A stretch of 64,000 nt of DNA from Isoetes taiwanensis (taxonomy: Eukaryota; Streptophyta; Lycopodiopsida; Isoetales; Isoetaceae). Shown here one piece after another: positions 10,945-23,040 of this stretch (its first letter is position 1; the number at the start of each line of letters is the position of its first letter). The stretch spans positions 8,700,105-8,764,104 of the forward strand of contig JAJEKV010000051.1 in the NCBI GenBank assembly GCA_021234155.1, given 5' to 3'. The notes under the pieces were generated by a model. It was not told the DNA's origin. It worked only from the letters and a program-made list of their open reading frames with translations, and searched no databases. Both the position numbers and the translations under genes were made by a program.

Positions 10945-11113
10945 GTACGTCCTTGCAGGAACATTTTTGGTACATAGTTAAGACACGGAATAAGGTCGTA
11001 ACTGTTAGCTAGTTCCCCTAGTTTATTGTAATTTTCTTTCTCTTGGTTTGGTTATTCCGAGATCATTGCCGAGTACACACGCATATCTGGGCCATCGGAT
11101 ACCCATTTTCAAG

Positions 11114-12159
11114 ATATAGTTTCTTATGTAAATTGTACAAATTTGCACTTAAGGTTGGACTTTTTTGAGGCGTTCTTATAAAAAGTTCATATAAATGGAT
11201 TGAAATTATTACTAAAGCAAAGAAATATAAGCACCAAAATTTTATACGCTCTTCGTCGAACATTACAAGAGCTAGAAACATACAATTAGAGTTTTTTTAA
11301 TCTTGAAATTGATATTAGACATTAGGGGGGCACAAAATTGACATGAGGGTATGATTTAAACCCATAATTTTTTTTATTTTTTTTTTACCCTACACTTTAG
11401 AGGTACAAGACATATTGTACACTACCTAAGGTACTATGCATATAAAATTATAGTGTATGGGTACGTAAACAACACTTGTGACTCCATGGTAAGAGGTCCT
11501 CCAGCGTTAGACGTGGGCTGGGAAGGGTATGCGCATATGAGGTTTACCCCACCAACTCAGCCAACAGGGCTCGGAATGTGAGCTGGCTGGGCATTTCTCT
11601 GCTGATAGGGCCTGCATGTAGGCTGGCTGAGCTTTCCATTGTCCCGGAGCTATGGGCCATGATGGTTTGGTATTCTGGCTATGTTCTTTGCTTTTGATGC
11701 TCATGTTTAATATTTCCTTGGGTTATGTTGTCATCATCTTAGCACTCTACTCACATAAGATTTTTCGTCTGTGTTTATGCTTACCCAAGATTTCCAGAGC
11801 ATTTCCATGCATGCCGAGGCAGCTAGGAATCCTGACTTACTCATGAGAACTAATCCCAGTGAGTGCATGTGCAGTAAAAGAGCAAGGCGATGGCACCAGT
11901 GCGGTTGTGGCTTGTGGATGAGCGAGAAGCTTCTAGGGTTGAGTTGCTAACTATTGAGAATATGGATTTCTTTGGATGTTAATGTTATGTGATTATATTG
12001 AGATCATAGTATTTGGCTCATTGAGTTTTGAGTGTGTAATTTCAACTATGCAAGAGGAAGATTTAATTCTTCACCTAAATTCACACCGACATAAATCTAG
12101 CCTTAAGTAATGATAAGATCCCGAGTTGCCTGGAGGGTCAACTCGGCAGGCTCGTCACA
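11114..12159 (+). repeat. LTR copy A1 (5'-truncated)
   Basis: Similarity to the other LTRs starts at ATATAGTTTC and runs to the CTCGTCACA end. The first half of the LTR is missing. It directly follows the BRUTUS-like pseudogene. Confidence 0.8.
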
Positions 12160-12458
12160 GTTGGGGTCAGAGCAATGTTGGATCCTTGGGTGTTGACATT
12201 ATGATCTGTGGATTGCAAAGAGATCTAGAAATGCTATCCTCAGGAGGAGGAGGAGTATTTAGGGGCTTCGTGGTTATTATAGAAGTATTCAAGAGAGAAG
12301 TCTTCATATAAACAACGAGAGCAACTCTTGATGATGTTGAGGTACGAATTTGTGAATAAGTTGCCATTGCATATTAATTCTATAAGTTGTTGGAGAATTG
12401 CATCACCAAATCAATTATCGACCCATGAGGACATGGGTTAAATTTTAAAAGGGGAGAC
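12160..12458 (+). other. Internal domain I1 (primer site to polypurine tract)
   Basis: 299 bp. TTGGGGTCAGAGC is at 12161-12173 and the purine tract AAAAGGGGAGAC is just before 12459. There is no coding frame of note. The same 299-bp arrangement recurs in I2. Confidence 0.75.
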
Positions 12459-14408
12459 TGTAACGGTCCTGGCCACCTGATGGGTCAATATACGTATTTA
12501 TGTACATATATACATATTCATGGCATGTATGCAGCACGAGATTAGGGTTTTGTCTTTTTAGAGAAAGGATTGTTGCAGAGCATGAAGGCAGGGAGCAGTT
12601 ATGTGCAGTTTTAAAACCCAAAATTTGAAGCATCATATCTTGGCGACCCGAGATCCTTTTCAGGTGATTTTTCTTTTGCTGGAAAGAGCTTCAAGTAAGA
12701 TTTTTCGGGATGGTCTGAACAGGCCGAAACTCATTCGTATGAGAAATTTATGACAGAAATACTGATGCTGGGTCAGAATTGACTGCACTATGTATCTTTT
12801 TACGCAGCTTCATTTTTGGAGCTAGAAGACGATCTTTGGAGGCGCAAGCAATTGCAAGGGGTTCAGAAGTCTATAAATGAAGAAATTCTCAGATGGGGTT
12901 TCAGTCTATTTGAGATTTCATAGGCTGGAGATTGAGTTTAAACATGATGTAGAGGATGACTTTGGGTTACAAAGTAATCAAAGGTGATTTACGATCTAGA
13001 TTGAATAAGCTTTCTAATGTCTGAGTTAATCAATTAATTAAGCAGTGCTCCTTGAGATTTGGCAGGGTTTAATGGATTCGAATTGAATGCCTGTAGTAAA
13101 TGATGAAATCAAAGCTGTGGAATTGAATAAAAAAGGTGGCTTTTGTCTCAGGAAGAGTACAGTAAATATAGACTTAATTTTATGGGCATGAGGCTGATTT
13201 AATTGTCTGCTGTAAGTGTTAAGTAGAAAGGGAAAACTCGAATCGGAGTCCAAAGACCTTATGGAAAGATATGTTTGCCATGTTTTGTTCTGTTTTTATG
13301 TACAGTACGTACAGTACATTACGTATGGGAAAAATATATAGTTTCTCATGTAAATTGTACAAATTTGCACTTAAGGTTGGACTTTTTTGAGGCGTTCTTA
13401 TAAGATCTGAACTATAAGGAGTTGGTTAAGAGGTTTGGCTAGTCAAATAAGAACCTGCAATAAAAAGTTCATATAAATGGATTGAAATTAGTACTAAAGC
13501 AAAGAAATATAAGCACCAAAATTTTATACGCTCTTCGTCGAACACTACAAGAGCTAGAAACATACAATTAGAGTTAGGGGGGCACAAAATTGACATGAGG
13601 GTATGATTTAAACCCATAATTTTTTTTATTTTTTTTTTACCCTACACTTTAGAGGTACAAGACATATTGTACACTACCTAAGGTACTATACATATAAAAT
13701 TATAGTGTATGGGTACGTAAATAACACTTGTGACTCCATGGTAAGAGGTCCTCCAAATAGACGTGGGGGAAAGGAAGGGTATGCGATATGAGGTTTACCC
13801 CACCAACTCAGTCAACAGGGCTCGGAATGTGAGCTGGCTGGGCATTTCTCTGCTGATAGGGCCTGCATGTAGGCTGGCTGAGCTTTCCATTGTCCCGGAG
13901 CTTGGTATTCTGGCTATGTTCTTTGCTTTTGATGCTCATGTTTGATATTTCCTTGGGTTATGTTGTCATCATCTTAGCACTCTACTCACATAAGATTTTT
14001 CGTCTGTGTTTATGCTTACCCAAGATTTCCAGAGCATTTCCATGCATGCCGAGGCAGCTAGGAATCCTTACTTACTCATGAGAACTAATCCCAGTGAGTG
14101 CATGTGCAGTAAAAGAGCAAGGCGATGGCACCAGTGCGGTTGTGGCTTGTGGATGAGCGAGAAGCTTCTAGGGTTGAGTTGCTAACATGGATCCTGTAAC
14201 TATTGAGAATATGGATTTCTTTGGATATTAATGTTATGTGATTATATTGAGATCATAGTATTTGGCTCATTGAGTTTTGAGTGTGTAATTTCAACTATGC
14301 AAGAGGAAGATTTAATTCTTCACCTAAATTCACACCGACATAAATCTAGCCTTAAGTAATGATAATATCCCGAGTTGCCTGGAGGGTCAACTCGGCAGGC
14401 TCGTCACA
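12459..14408 (+). repeat. LTR copy A2 (full, 1950 bp)
   Basis: Begins TGTAACGGTCC and ends CTCGTCACA. Shares with A4, but not A1/A3/A5, the absence of ATGGGCCATGATGG after CCCGGAGCT, plus GGATATTAATG and GATAATATCCCG. Confidence 0.85.
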
Positions 14409-14707
14409 GTTGGGGTCAGAGCAATGTTGGATCCTTGGGTGTTGACATTATGATCTGTGGATTGCAAAGAGATCTAGAAATGCTATCCTCAGGAGGAGGA
14501 GGAGTATTTAGGGGCTTCGTGGTTATTATAGAAGTATTCAAGAGAGAAGTCTTCATATAAACAACGAGAGCAACTCTTGATGATGTTGAGGTACGAATTT
14601 GTGAATAAGTTGCCATTGCATATTAATTCTATAAGTTGTTGGAGAATTGCATCACCAAATCAATTATCGACCCATGAGGACATGGGTTAAATTTTAAAAG
14701 GGGAGAC
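14409..14707 (+). other. Internal domain I2
   Basis: 299 bp, nearly identical to I1 and I4 (GGAGGAGGAGGAG form), with the same primer site and purine tract. Confidence 0.75.
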
Positions 14708-16607
14708 TGTAACGGTCCTGGCCACCTGATGGGTCAATATACGTATTTATGTACATATATACATATTCATGGCATGTATGCAGCACGAGATTAGGGTTTT
14801 GTCTTTTTAGAGAAAGGATTGTTGCAGAGCATGAAGGCAGGGAGCAGTTATGTGCAGTTTTAAAACCCAAAATTTGAAGCATCATATCTTGGCGACCCGA
14901 GATCCTTTTCAGGTGATTTTTCTTTTGCTGGAAAGAGCTTCAAGTAAGATTTTTCGGGATGGTCTGAACAGGCCGAAACTCATTCGTATGAGAAATTTAT
15001 GACAGAAATACTGATGCTGGGTCAGAATTGACTGCACTATGTATCTTTTTACGCAGCTTCATTTTTGGAGCTAGAAGACGATCTTTGGAGGCGCAAGCAA
15101 TTGCAAGGGGTTCAGAAGTCTATAAATGAAGAAATTCTCAGATGGGGTTTCAGTCTATTTGAGATTTCATAGGCTGGAGATTGAGTTTAAACACGATGTA
15201 GAGGATGACTTTGGGTTACAAAGTAATCAAAGGTGATTTATGATCTAGATTGAATAAGCTTTCTAATGTCTGAGTTAATCAATTAATTAAGCAGTGCTCC
15301 TTGAGATTTGGCAGGGTTTAATGGATTCGAATAGTAAATGATGAAATCAAAGCTGTGGAATTGAATAAAAAATGTGGCTTTTGTCTCAGGAAGAGTACAG
15401 TAAATATAGACTTAATTTTATGGGCATGAGGCTGATTTAATTGTCTGCTGTAAGTGTTAAGTAGAAAGGGAAAACTCGAATCGGAGTCCAAAGACCTTAT
15501 GGAAAGATATGTTTGCCATGTTTTGTTCTGTTTTATATACAGTACGTACAGTACATTACGTATGGGAAAAATATATAGTTTCTCATGTAAATTGTACAAA
15601 TTTGCACTTAAGGTTGGACTTTTTTGAGGCGTTCTTATAAGGAGTTGGTTAAGAGGTTTGGCTAGTCAAATAAGAACCTGCAATAAAAAGTTCATATAGC
15701 ACTACAAGAGCTAGAAACATACAATTAGAGTTTTTTTAATCTTGAAATTGACATTAGACATTAGGGGGCACAAAATTGACATGAGGGTATGATTTAAACA
15801 CATAATTTTTTTTTATTTTTTTTTACCCTACACTTTAGAGGTACAAGACATATTGTACACTACCTAAGGTACTATACATATAAAATTATAGTGTATGGGT
15901 ACGTAAACAACACTTGTGACTCCATGGTAAGAGGTCCTCCAGGCTAGGCGTGAAATTTTGGGAAGGGTATCGATATGAGGTTTACCCCACCAACTCGATA
16001 ACAGGGCTCGGAATGTGAGTGGGCCGGGCATTTCTCTGCTGATAGGGCCTGCATGTAGGCTGGCTGAGCTTTCCATTGTCCCGGAGCTATGGGCCATGAT
16101 GGTTTGGTATTCTGGCTATCTTCTTTGCTTTTGATGCTCATGTTTGATATTTCCATGGGTTATGTTGTTATCATCTTAGCACTCTACTCATGTAAGATTT
16201 TCGTCGTGTTTATGCTTACCCAAGATTTCCGAGCATTTCCATGCATGCCGAGGCGACTAGGAATCCTCACTTACTCATGAGAACTAATCCCAGTGAGTGC
16301 ATGTGCAGTGAAAGAGCAAGGCGATGGCACCAGTGCGGTTGTGGCTTGTGGATGAGCGAGAAGCTTCTAGGGTTGAGTTGCTAACATGGATCCTGTAACT
16401 ATTGAGAATATGGATTTCTTTGGATGTTAATGTTATGTGATTATATTGAGATCATAGTATTTGGCTCATTGAGTTTTGAGTGTGTAATTTCAACTATGCA
16501 AGAGGAAGATTTAATTCTTCACCTAAATTCACATCGACATAAATCTAGCCTTAAGTAATGATAAGATCCCGAGTTGCCTGGAGGGTCAACTCGGCAGGCT
16601 CGTCACA
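14708..16607 (+). repeat. LTR copy A3 (full, 1900 bp)
   Basis: Full LTR of the A3/A5 subtype (contains ATGGGCCATGATGG, GGATGTTAATG and GATAAGATCCC). It lacks the GAATTGAATGCCTGT segment present in A2 and A4. Confidence 0.85.
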
Positions 16608-16906
16608 GTTGGGGTCAGAGCAATGTTGGATCCTTGGGTGTTGACATTATGATCTGTGGATTGCAAAGAGATCTAGAAATGCTATCCTCAGGAGGAGGAG
16701 TAGTATTTAGGGGCTTCGTGGTTATTATAGAAGTATTCAAGAGAGAAGTCTTCATATAAACAACGAGAGCAACTCTTGATGATGTTGAGGTACGAATTTG
16801 TGAATAAGTTGCCATTGCATATTAATTCTATAAGTTGTTGGAGAATTGCATCACCAAATCAATTATCGACCCATGAGGACATGGGTTAAATTTTAGAAGG
16901 GGAGAC
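16608..16906 (+). other. Internal domain I3
   Basis: Carries GGAGGAGTAGT and the purine tract form TTTTAGAAGGGGAGAC, both shared with I5 only. Confidence 0.75.
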
Positions 16907-18889
16907 TGTAATGGTCCTGGCCACCTGATGGGTCAATATACGTATTTATGTACATATATACATATTCATGGCATGTATGCAGCATGAGATTAGGGTTTTG
17001 TCTTTTTAGAGAAAGGATTGTTGCAGAGCATGAAGGCAGGGAGCAGTTATGTGTAGTTTTAAAACCCAAAATTTGAAGCATCATATCTTGGCGACCCGAG
17101 ATCCTTTTCAGGTGATTTTTCTTTTGCTGGAAAGAGCTTCAAGTAAGATTTTCGGGATGGTCTGAACAGGCCGAAACTCATTCGTATGAGAAATTTATGA
17201 CAGAAATACTGATGCTGGGTCAGAATTGACTGCACTATGTATCTTTTTATGCAGCTTGATTTTTTGAGCTAGAAGACGATCTTTGGAGGCGCAAGCAATT
17301 GCAAGGGGTTCAGAGGTCTATAAATGAAGAAATTTTCAGATGGGGTTTCAGTCTATTTGAGATTTCATAGGCTGGAGATTGAGTTTAAACATGATGTAGA
17401 GGATGACTTTGGGTTACAAAGTAATCAAAGGTGATTTACGATCTAGATTGAATAAGCTTTCTAATGTCTGAGTTAATCAATTAATTAAGCAGTGCTCCTT
17501 GAGATTTGGCAGGGTTTAATGGATTCGAATTGAATGCCTGTAGTAAATGATGAAATCAAAGCTGTGGAATTGAATAAAAAAGGTGGCTTTTGTCTCAGGA
17601 AGAGTACAGTAAATATAGACTTAATTTTATGGGCATGAGGTTGATTTAATTGTCTGCTGTAAGTGTTAAGTAGAAAGGGAAAACTCGAATCGGAGTCCAA
17701 AGACCTTATGGAAAGATATGTTTGCCATGTTTTGTTCTCGCTTTTATGTACGATGCATGCTGATTACATTACGTATGGGAAAAATATATAGTTTCTCATG
17801 TAAATTGTACAAATTTGCACTTAAGGTTGGACTTTTTTGAGGCGTTCTTATAAGATCTGAACTACAAGGAGTTGGTTAAGAGGTTTGGCTAGTCAAATAA
17901 GAACCTGCAATAAAAAGTTCATATAAATGGATTGAAATTAGTACTAAAGCAAAGAAATATAAGCACCAAAATTTTATACGCTCTTCGTCGAACACTACAA
18001 GAGCTAGAAACATACAATTAGAGTTTTTTTAATCTTGAAATTGACATTAGACATTAGGGGGGCACAAAATTGACATGAGGGTATGATTTAAACCCATAAT
18101 TTTTTTTATTTTTTTTTTACCCTACACTTTAGAGGTACAAGACATATTGTACACTACCTAAGGTACTATACATATAAAATTATAGTGTATGGGTACGTAA
18201 ATAACACTTGTGACTCCATGGTAAGAGGTCCTCCAGCGCTAGACGTGGGCTGGGAAGGGTATGCGCATATGAGGTTTACCCCACCAACTCAGCCAACAGG
18301 GCTCGGAATGTGAGCTGGCTGGGCATTTCTCTGCTGATAGGGCCTGCATGTAGGCTGGCTGAGCTTTCCATTGTCCCGGAGCTTGGTATTCTGGCTATGT
18401 TCTTTGCTTTTGATGCTCATGTTTGATATTTCCTTGGGTTATGTTGTCATCATCTTAGCACTCTACTCACATAAGATTTTTCGTCTGTGTTTATGCTTAC
18501 CCAAGATTTCCAGAACATTTCCATGCATGCCGAGGCAGCTAGGAATCCTTACTTACTCATGAGAACTAATCCCAGTGAGTGCATGTGCAGTAAAAGAGCA
18601 AGGCGATGGCACCAGTGCGGTTGTGGCTTGTGGATGAGCGAGAAGCTTCTAGGGTTGAGTTGCTAACATGGATCCTGTAACTATTGAGAATATGGATTTC
18701 TTTGGATATTAATGTTATGTGATTATATTGAGATCATAGTATTTGGCTCATTGAGTTTTGAGTGTGTAATTTCAACTATGCAAGAGGAAGATTTAATTCT
18801 TCACCTAAATTCACACCGACATAAATCTAGCCTTAAGTAATGATAATATCCCGAGTTGCCTGGAGGGTCAACTCGGCAGGCTCGTCACA
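16907..18889 (+). repeat. LTR copy A4 (full, 1983 bp)
   Basis: Its 3' half is of the A2 subtype. Its 5' end (GCAGCATGAGATTAGG) is shared with A6. This switch inside one LTR marks the phase of the higher-order repeat. Confidence 0.85.
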
Positions 18890-19188
18890 GTTGGGTTTAG
18901 AGCAATGTTGGATCCTTGGGTGTTGACATTATGATCTGTGGATTGCAAAGAGATCTAGAAATGCTATCCTCAGGAGGAGGAGGAGTATTTAGGGGCTTTG
19001 TGGTTATTATAGAAGTATTCAAGAGAGAAGTCTTCATATAAACAACGAGAGCAACTATTGATGATGTTGAGGTACGAATTTGTGAATAAGTTGCCATTGC
19101 ATATTAATTCTATAAGTTGTTGGAGAATTGCATCACCAAATCAATTATCGACCCATGAGGACATGGGTTAAATTTTAAAAGGGGAGAC
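18890..19188 (+). other. Internal domain I4
   Basis: Same subtype as I1/I2, with a degraded primer site (TTGGGTTTAGAGC). Confidence 0.7.
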
Positions 19189-21094
19189 TGTAACGGTCCT
19201 GGCCACCTGATGGGTCAATATACGTATTTATGTACATATATACATATTCATGGCATGTATGCAGCACGAGATTAGGGTTTTGTCTTTTTAGAGAAAGGAT
19301 TGTTGCAGAGCATGAAGGCAGGGAGCAGTTATGTGCAGTTTTAAAACCCAAAATTTGAAGCATCATATCTTGGCGACCCGAGATCCTTTTCAGGTGATTT
19401 TTCTTTTGCTGGAAAGAGCTTCAAGTAAGATTTTTCGGGATGGTCTGAACAGGCCGAAACTCATTCGTATGAGAAATTTATGACAGAAATACTGATGCTG
19501 GGTCAGAATTGACTGCACTATGTATCTTTTTACGCAGCTTCATTTTTGGAGCTAGAAGACGATCTTTGGAGGCGCAAGCAATTGCAAGGGGTTCAGAAGT
19601 CTATAAATGAAGAAATTCTCAGATGGGGTTTCAGTCTATTTGAGATTTCATAGGCTGGAGATTGAGTTTAAACACGATGTAGAGGATGACTTTGGGTTAC
19701 AAAGTAATCAAAGGTGATTTACGATCTAGATTGATTGAATGCCTGTAGTAAATGATGAAATCAAAGCTATGGAATTGAATAAAAAATGTGGCTTTTGTCT
19801 CAGGAAGAGTACAGTAAATATAGACTTAATTTTATGGGCATGAGGCTGATTTAATTGTCTGCTGTAAGTGTTAAGTAGAAAGGGAAAACTCGAATCGGAG
19901 TCCAAAGACCTTATGGAAAGATATGTTTGCCATGTTTTGTTCTGTTTTATATACAGTACGTACAGTACATTACGTATGGGAAAAATATATAGTTTCTCAT
20001 GTAAATTGTACAAATTTGCACTTAAGGTTGGACTTTTTTGAGGCGTTCTTAGAAGATCTGAACTATAAGGAATTGGTTAAGAGGTTTGGCTAGTCAAATA
20101 AGAACCTGCAATAAAAAGTTCATATAAATGGATTGAAATTAGTACTAAGGCAAAGAAATATAAGCACCAAAATTTTATATGCTCTTCGTCGAACACTACA
20201 AGAGCTAGAAACATACAATTAGAGTTTTTTTAATCTTGAAATTGACATTAGACATTAGGGGGCACAAAATTGACATGAGGGTATGATTTAAACCCATAAT
20301 TTTTTTTTACCCTACACTTTAGAGGTACAAGACATATTGTACACTACCTAAGGTACTATACATATAAAATTATAGTGTATGGGTACGTAAACAACACTTG
20401 TGACTCCATGGTAAGAGGTCCTCCAGCGCTAGACGTGGGCTGGGAAGGGTATGCGCATATGAGGTTTACCCCACCAACTTAGCCAACAGGGCTCAGAATG
20501 TGAGCTGGCTGGGCATTTCTCTGCTGATAGGGCCTGCATGTAGGCTGGCTGAGCTTTCCATTGTCCCGGAGCTATGGGCCATGATGGTTTGGTATTCTGG
20601 CTATCTTCTTTGCTTTTGATGCTCATGTTTGATATTTCCATGGGTTATGTTGTCATCATCTTAGCACTCTACTCATGTAAGATTTTCCGTCTGTGTTTAT
20701 GCTTACCCAAGATTTCCAGAGCATTTCCATGCATGCCGAGGCAGCTAGGAATCCTCACTTACTCATGAGAACTAATCCCAGTGAGTGCATGTGCAGTGAA
20801 AGAGCAAGGCGATGGCACCAGTGCGGTTGTGGCTTGTGGATGAGCGAGAAGCTTCTAGGGTTGAGTTGCTAACATGGATCCTGTAACTATTGAGAATATG
20901 GATTTCTTTGGATGTTAATGTTATGTGATTATATTGAGATCATAGTATTTGGCTCATTGAGTTTTGAGTGTGTAATTTCAACTATGCAAGAGGAAGATTT
21001 AATTCTTCACCTAAATTCACATCGACATAAATCTAGCCTTAAGTAATGATAAGATCCCGAGTTGCCTGGAGGGTCAACTCGGCAGCTCGTCAAA
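19189..21094 (+). repeat. LTR copy A5 (full, about 1906 bp)
   Basis: A3 subtype with its own deletion of about 70 bp near 19733, where CTAGATTGA jumps to TTGAATGCC. Its 3' end is mutated to CTCGTCAAA. Confidence 0.8.
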
Positions 21095-21395
21095 GTTTGG
21101 GGGTCAGAGCAATGTTGGATCCTTGGGTGTTGACATTATGATCTGTGGATTGCAAAGAGATCTAGAAATGCTATCCTCAGGAGGAGGAGTAGTATTTAGG
21201 GGCTTCGTGGTTATTATAGAAGTATTCAAGAGAGAAGTCTTCATATAAACAACGAGAGCAACTCTTGATGATGTTGAGGTACGAATTTGTGAATAAGTTG
21301 CCATTGCATATTAATTCTATAAGTTGTTGGAGAATTGCATCACCAAATCAATTATCGACCCATGAGGACATGGGTTAAATTTTAGAAGGGGAGAC
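21095..21395 (+). other. Internal domain I5
   Basis: I3 subtype (GGAGGAGTAGT, TTTTAGAAGG), with the primer site shifted by an extra G (TTTGGGGGTCAGAGC). Confidence 0.7.
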
Positions 21396-23040
21396 TGTAA
21401 CGGTCCTGGCCACCTGATGGGTCAATATACGTATTTATGTACATATATACATATTCATGGCATGTATGCAGCATGAGATTAGGATTTTGTCTTTTTAGAG
21501 AAAGGATTGTTGCAGAGCATGAAGGCAGGGAGCAGTTATGTGCAGTTTTAATACCCAAAATTTGAAGCATCATATCTTGGCGACCCGAGATCCTTTTCAG
21601 GTGATTTTTCTTTTGCTGGAAAGAGCTTCAAGTAAGATTTTATCGGGATGGTCTGAACAGGCCGAAACTCGTTCGTATGAGAAATGTATGACAGAAATAC
21701 TGATGCTGGGTCAGAATTGACTGCATGTATCTTTTTACGCAGCTTCATTTTTGGAGCTAGAAGACGATCTTTGGAGGCGCAAGCAATTGCAAGGGGTTCA
21801 GAGGTCTATAAATGAAGAAATTCTCATATGGGGTTTCAGTCTATTTGAGATTTCATAGGCTGGAGATTGAGTTTAAACATGATGTAGAGGATGACTTTGG
21901 GTTACAAAGTAATCAAAGGTGATTTACGATCTAGATTGAATAAGCTTTCTAATGTCTGAGTTAATCAATTAATTAAACAGTGCTCCTTGAGATTTGACAG
22001 GGTTAATGGATTCGAATTGAATGCCTATGGTAAATGATGAAATCAAAGCTATGGAATTGAATCAAGAATGTGGCTTTTGTCTCAGGAAGAGTACAGTAAA
22101 GATAGACTTATTTTTATGGGCACGAGGCTGATTTAATGTCTGCTGTAAGTGTTAAGTAGAAAGGGAAAACTCGAATCGGAGTCCAAAGACCTTATGGGAC
22201 GATTTGGGACGGCTACATCCGGCCAAAATATCATAAAGATGGGTCGAAATTACTCTTGGAAGGCTAAGGGCTTTTGGTGCATGATCAAGAGTTATATGGG
22301 AGAGTCCAAACTGTTAAAGAAGCAAGGAAACAGATCATAATTGAGTGTACAGAATCATTTTGGGCTTTGGAATGACCGATTTGCCATTAGATTCTCAAGA
22401 TCAGCCAAATTGGTGCTAGAAAAAGGCTTCTTTGTTGGGTTACAGGTTTTGCCTTTTTATCATGTTCTACGCTTTTGTGTTCAATTGTTATTAGTATTAA
22501 CTTAGTTCCTGGTCTTATAACAAAAGAAGAAAAGATGCATAACCTTGGCTTAGCATCTTTAATCTGATATATCAAGACAGATTGTATCTTATGAGGCTTG
22601 GGGTTCAGTGTATCTTAATAGGAAGACGATTATGAATCAAAGGAGTTGTTTTAACTAAGGAACATGAACCAATGGAGACAAATAATTATAGCTAGCTAGG
22701 ATAATTGTACAGGCTTACTCCTAAAGATGGGGCTAGCCTAGAGATCAGGTGGCAAAGGCTAAATGCAGTTACAGTCGTGAGACCTTGAGGGTTTTTAAGC
22801 CAGAAGTGTTCGATTTTGGGATTCTACGTAGTTATATGTTTCAATTCCTTAGCTATGGAAAGTGGGTTTTTAATTAGAATATTAAAGACCTTAGCTAACA
22901 ATGGTTAGAGATAAATAAATGGTGAAACCTTGGAGATCATGAGAAGTTGGGCAGTGAGAGCTATATGAGGCATATGGGCGTCTAGATGAGGCTATGGCGT
23001 GGAGCACTATTATTCTAGGTGTACACTGTAAGTTTCTAAG
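21396..23040 (+). repeat. LTR copy A6, divergent and 3'-truncated, with an extended middle region
   Basis: The first 800 bp match the other A copies. From 22198 the sequence leaves them and instead resembles the long LTR at 34697-37213: for example GGCTTACTCCTAAAGATGGG parallels GGCTTGCTCCTGGAGATGGG, followed by a GAGACC/GGGACC and TTTTTAAGC block. This suggests that A6 keeps an ancestral LTR middle that the array copies have lost or replaced. It ends near 23040, where gypsy pol begins. Confidence 0.65.

Larger units (their letters stand above)
11114..23040 (+). mobile_element. Tandem array of a non-autonomous long-LTR retroelement (LTR-internal)n
   Basis: Six LTR copies (A1-A6) alternate with five short internal domains (I1-I5), all in the same orientation. 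The unit period is about 2.2 kb: LTR starts lie at 12459, 14708, 16907, 19189 and 21396. Each LTR begins TGTAAYGGTCCTGG, preceded by the purine tract AAAAGGGGAGAC, and ends CTCGTCACA (A5 is mutated). Each internal domain starts with a TTGGGGTCAGAGC-type primer site, a variant of the tRNA-iMet complement TTGGTATCAGAGC. No gag or pol is present, so mobility would need an autonomous partner. The family is related to the full element at 34697-41226, which shares the PPT, the LTR 3' end and a GC-rich block. A1 lacks its 5' part and A6 its 3' part. Recurrent 60-70-residue open frames here exist only because the DNA is repeated and have no protein character. Confidence 0.85.

Noticed and set aside
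11507-21748. Recurrent 60-95-residue open frames, identical between repeats
   Set aside because: They recur because the LTR DNA is tandemly repeated. They lie on both strands, overlap each other, and show no domain or conservation beyond the DNA.
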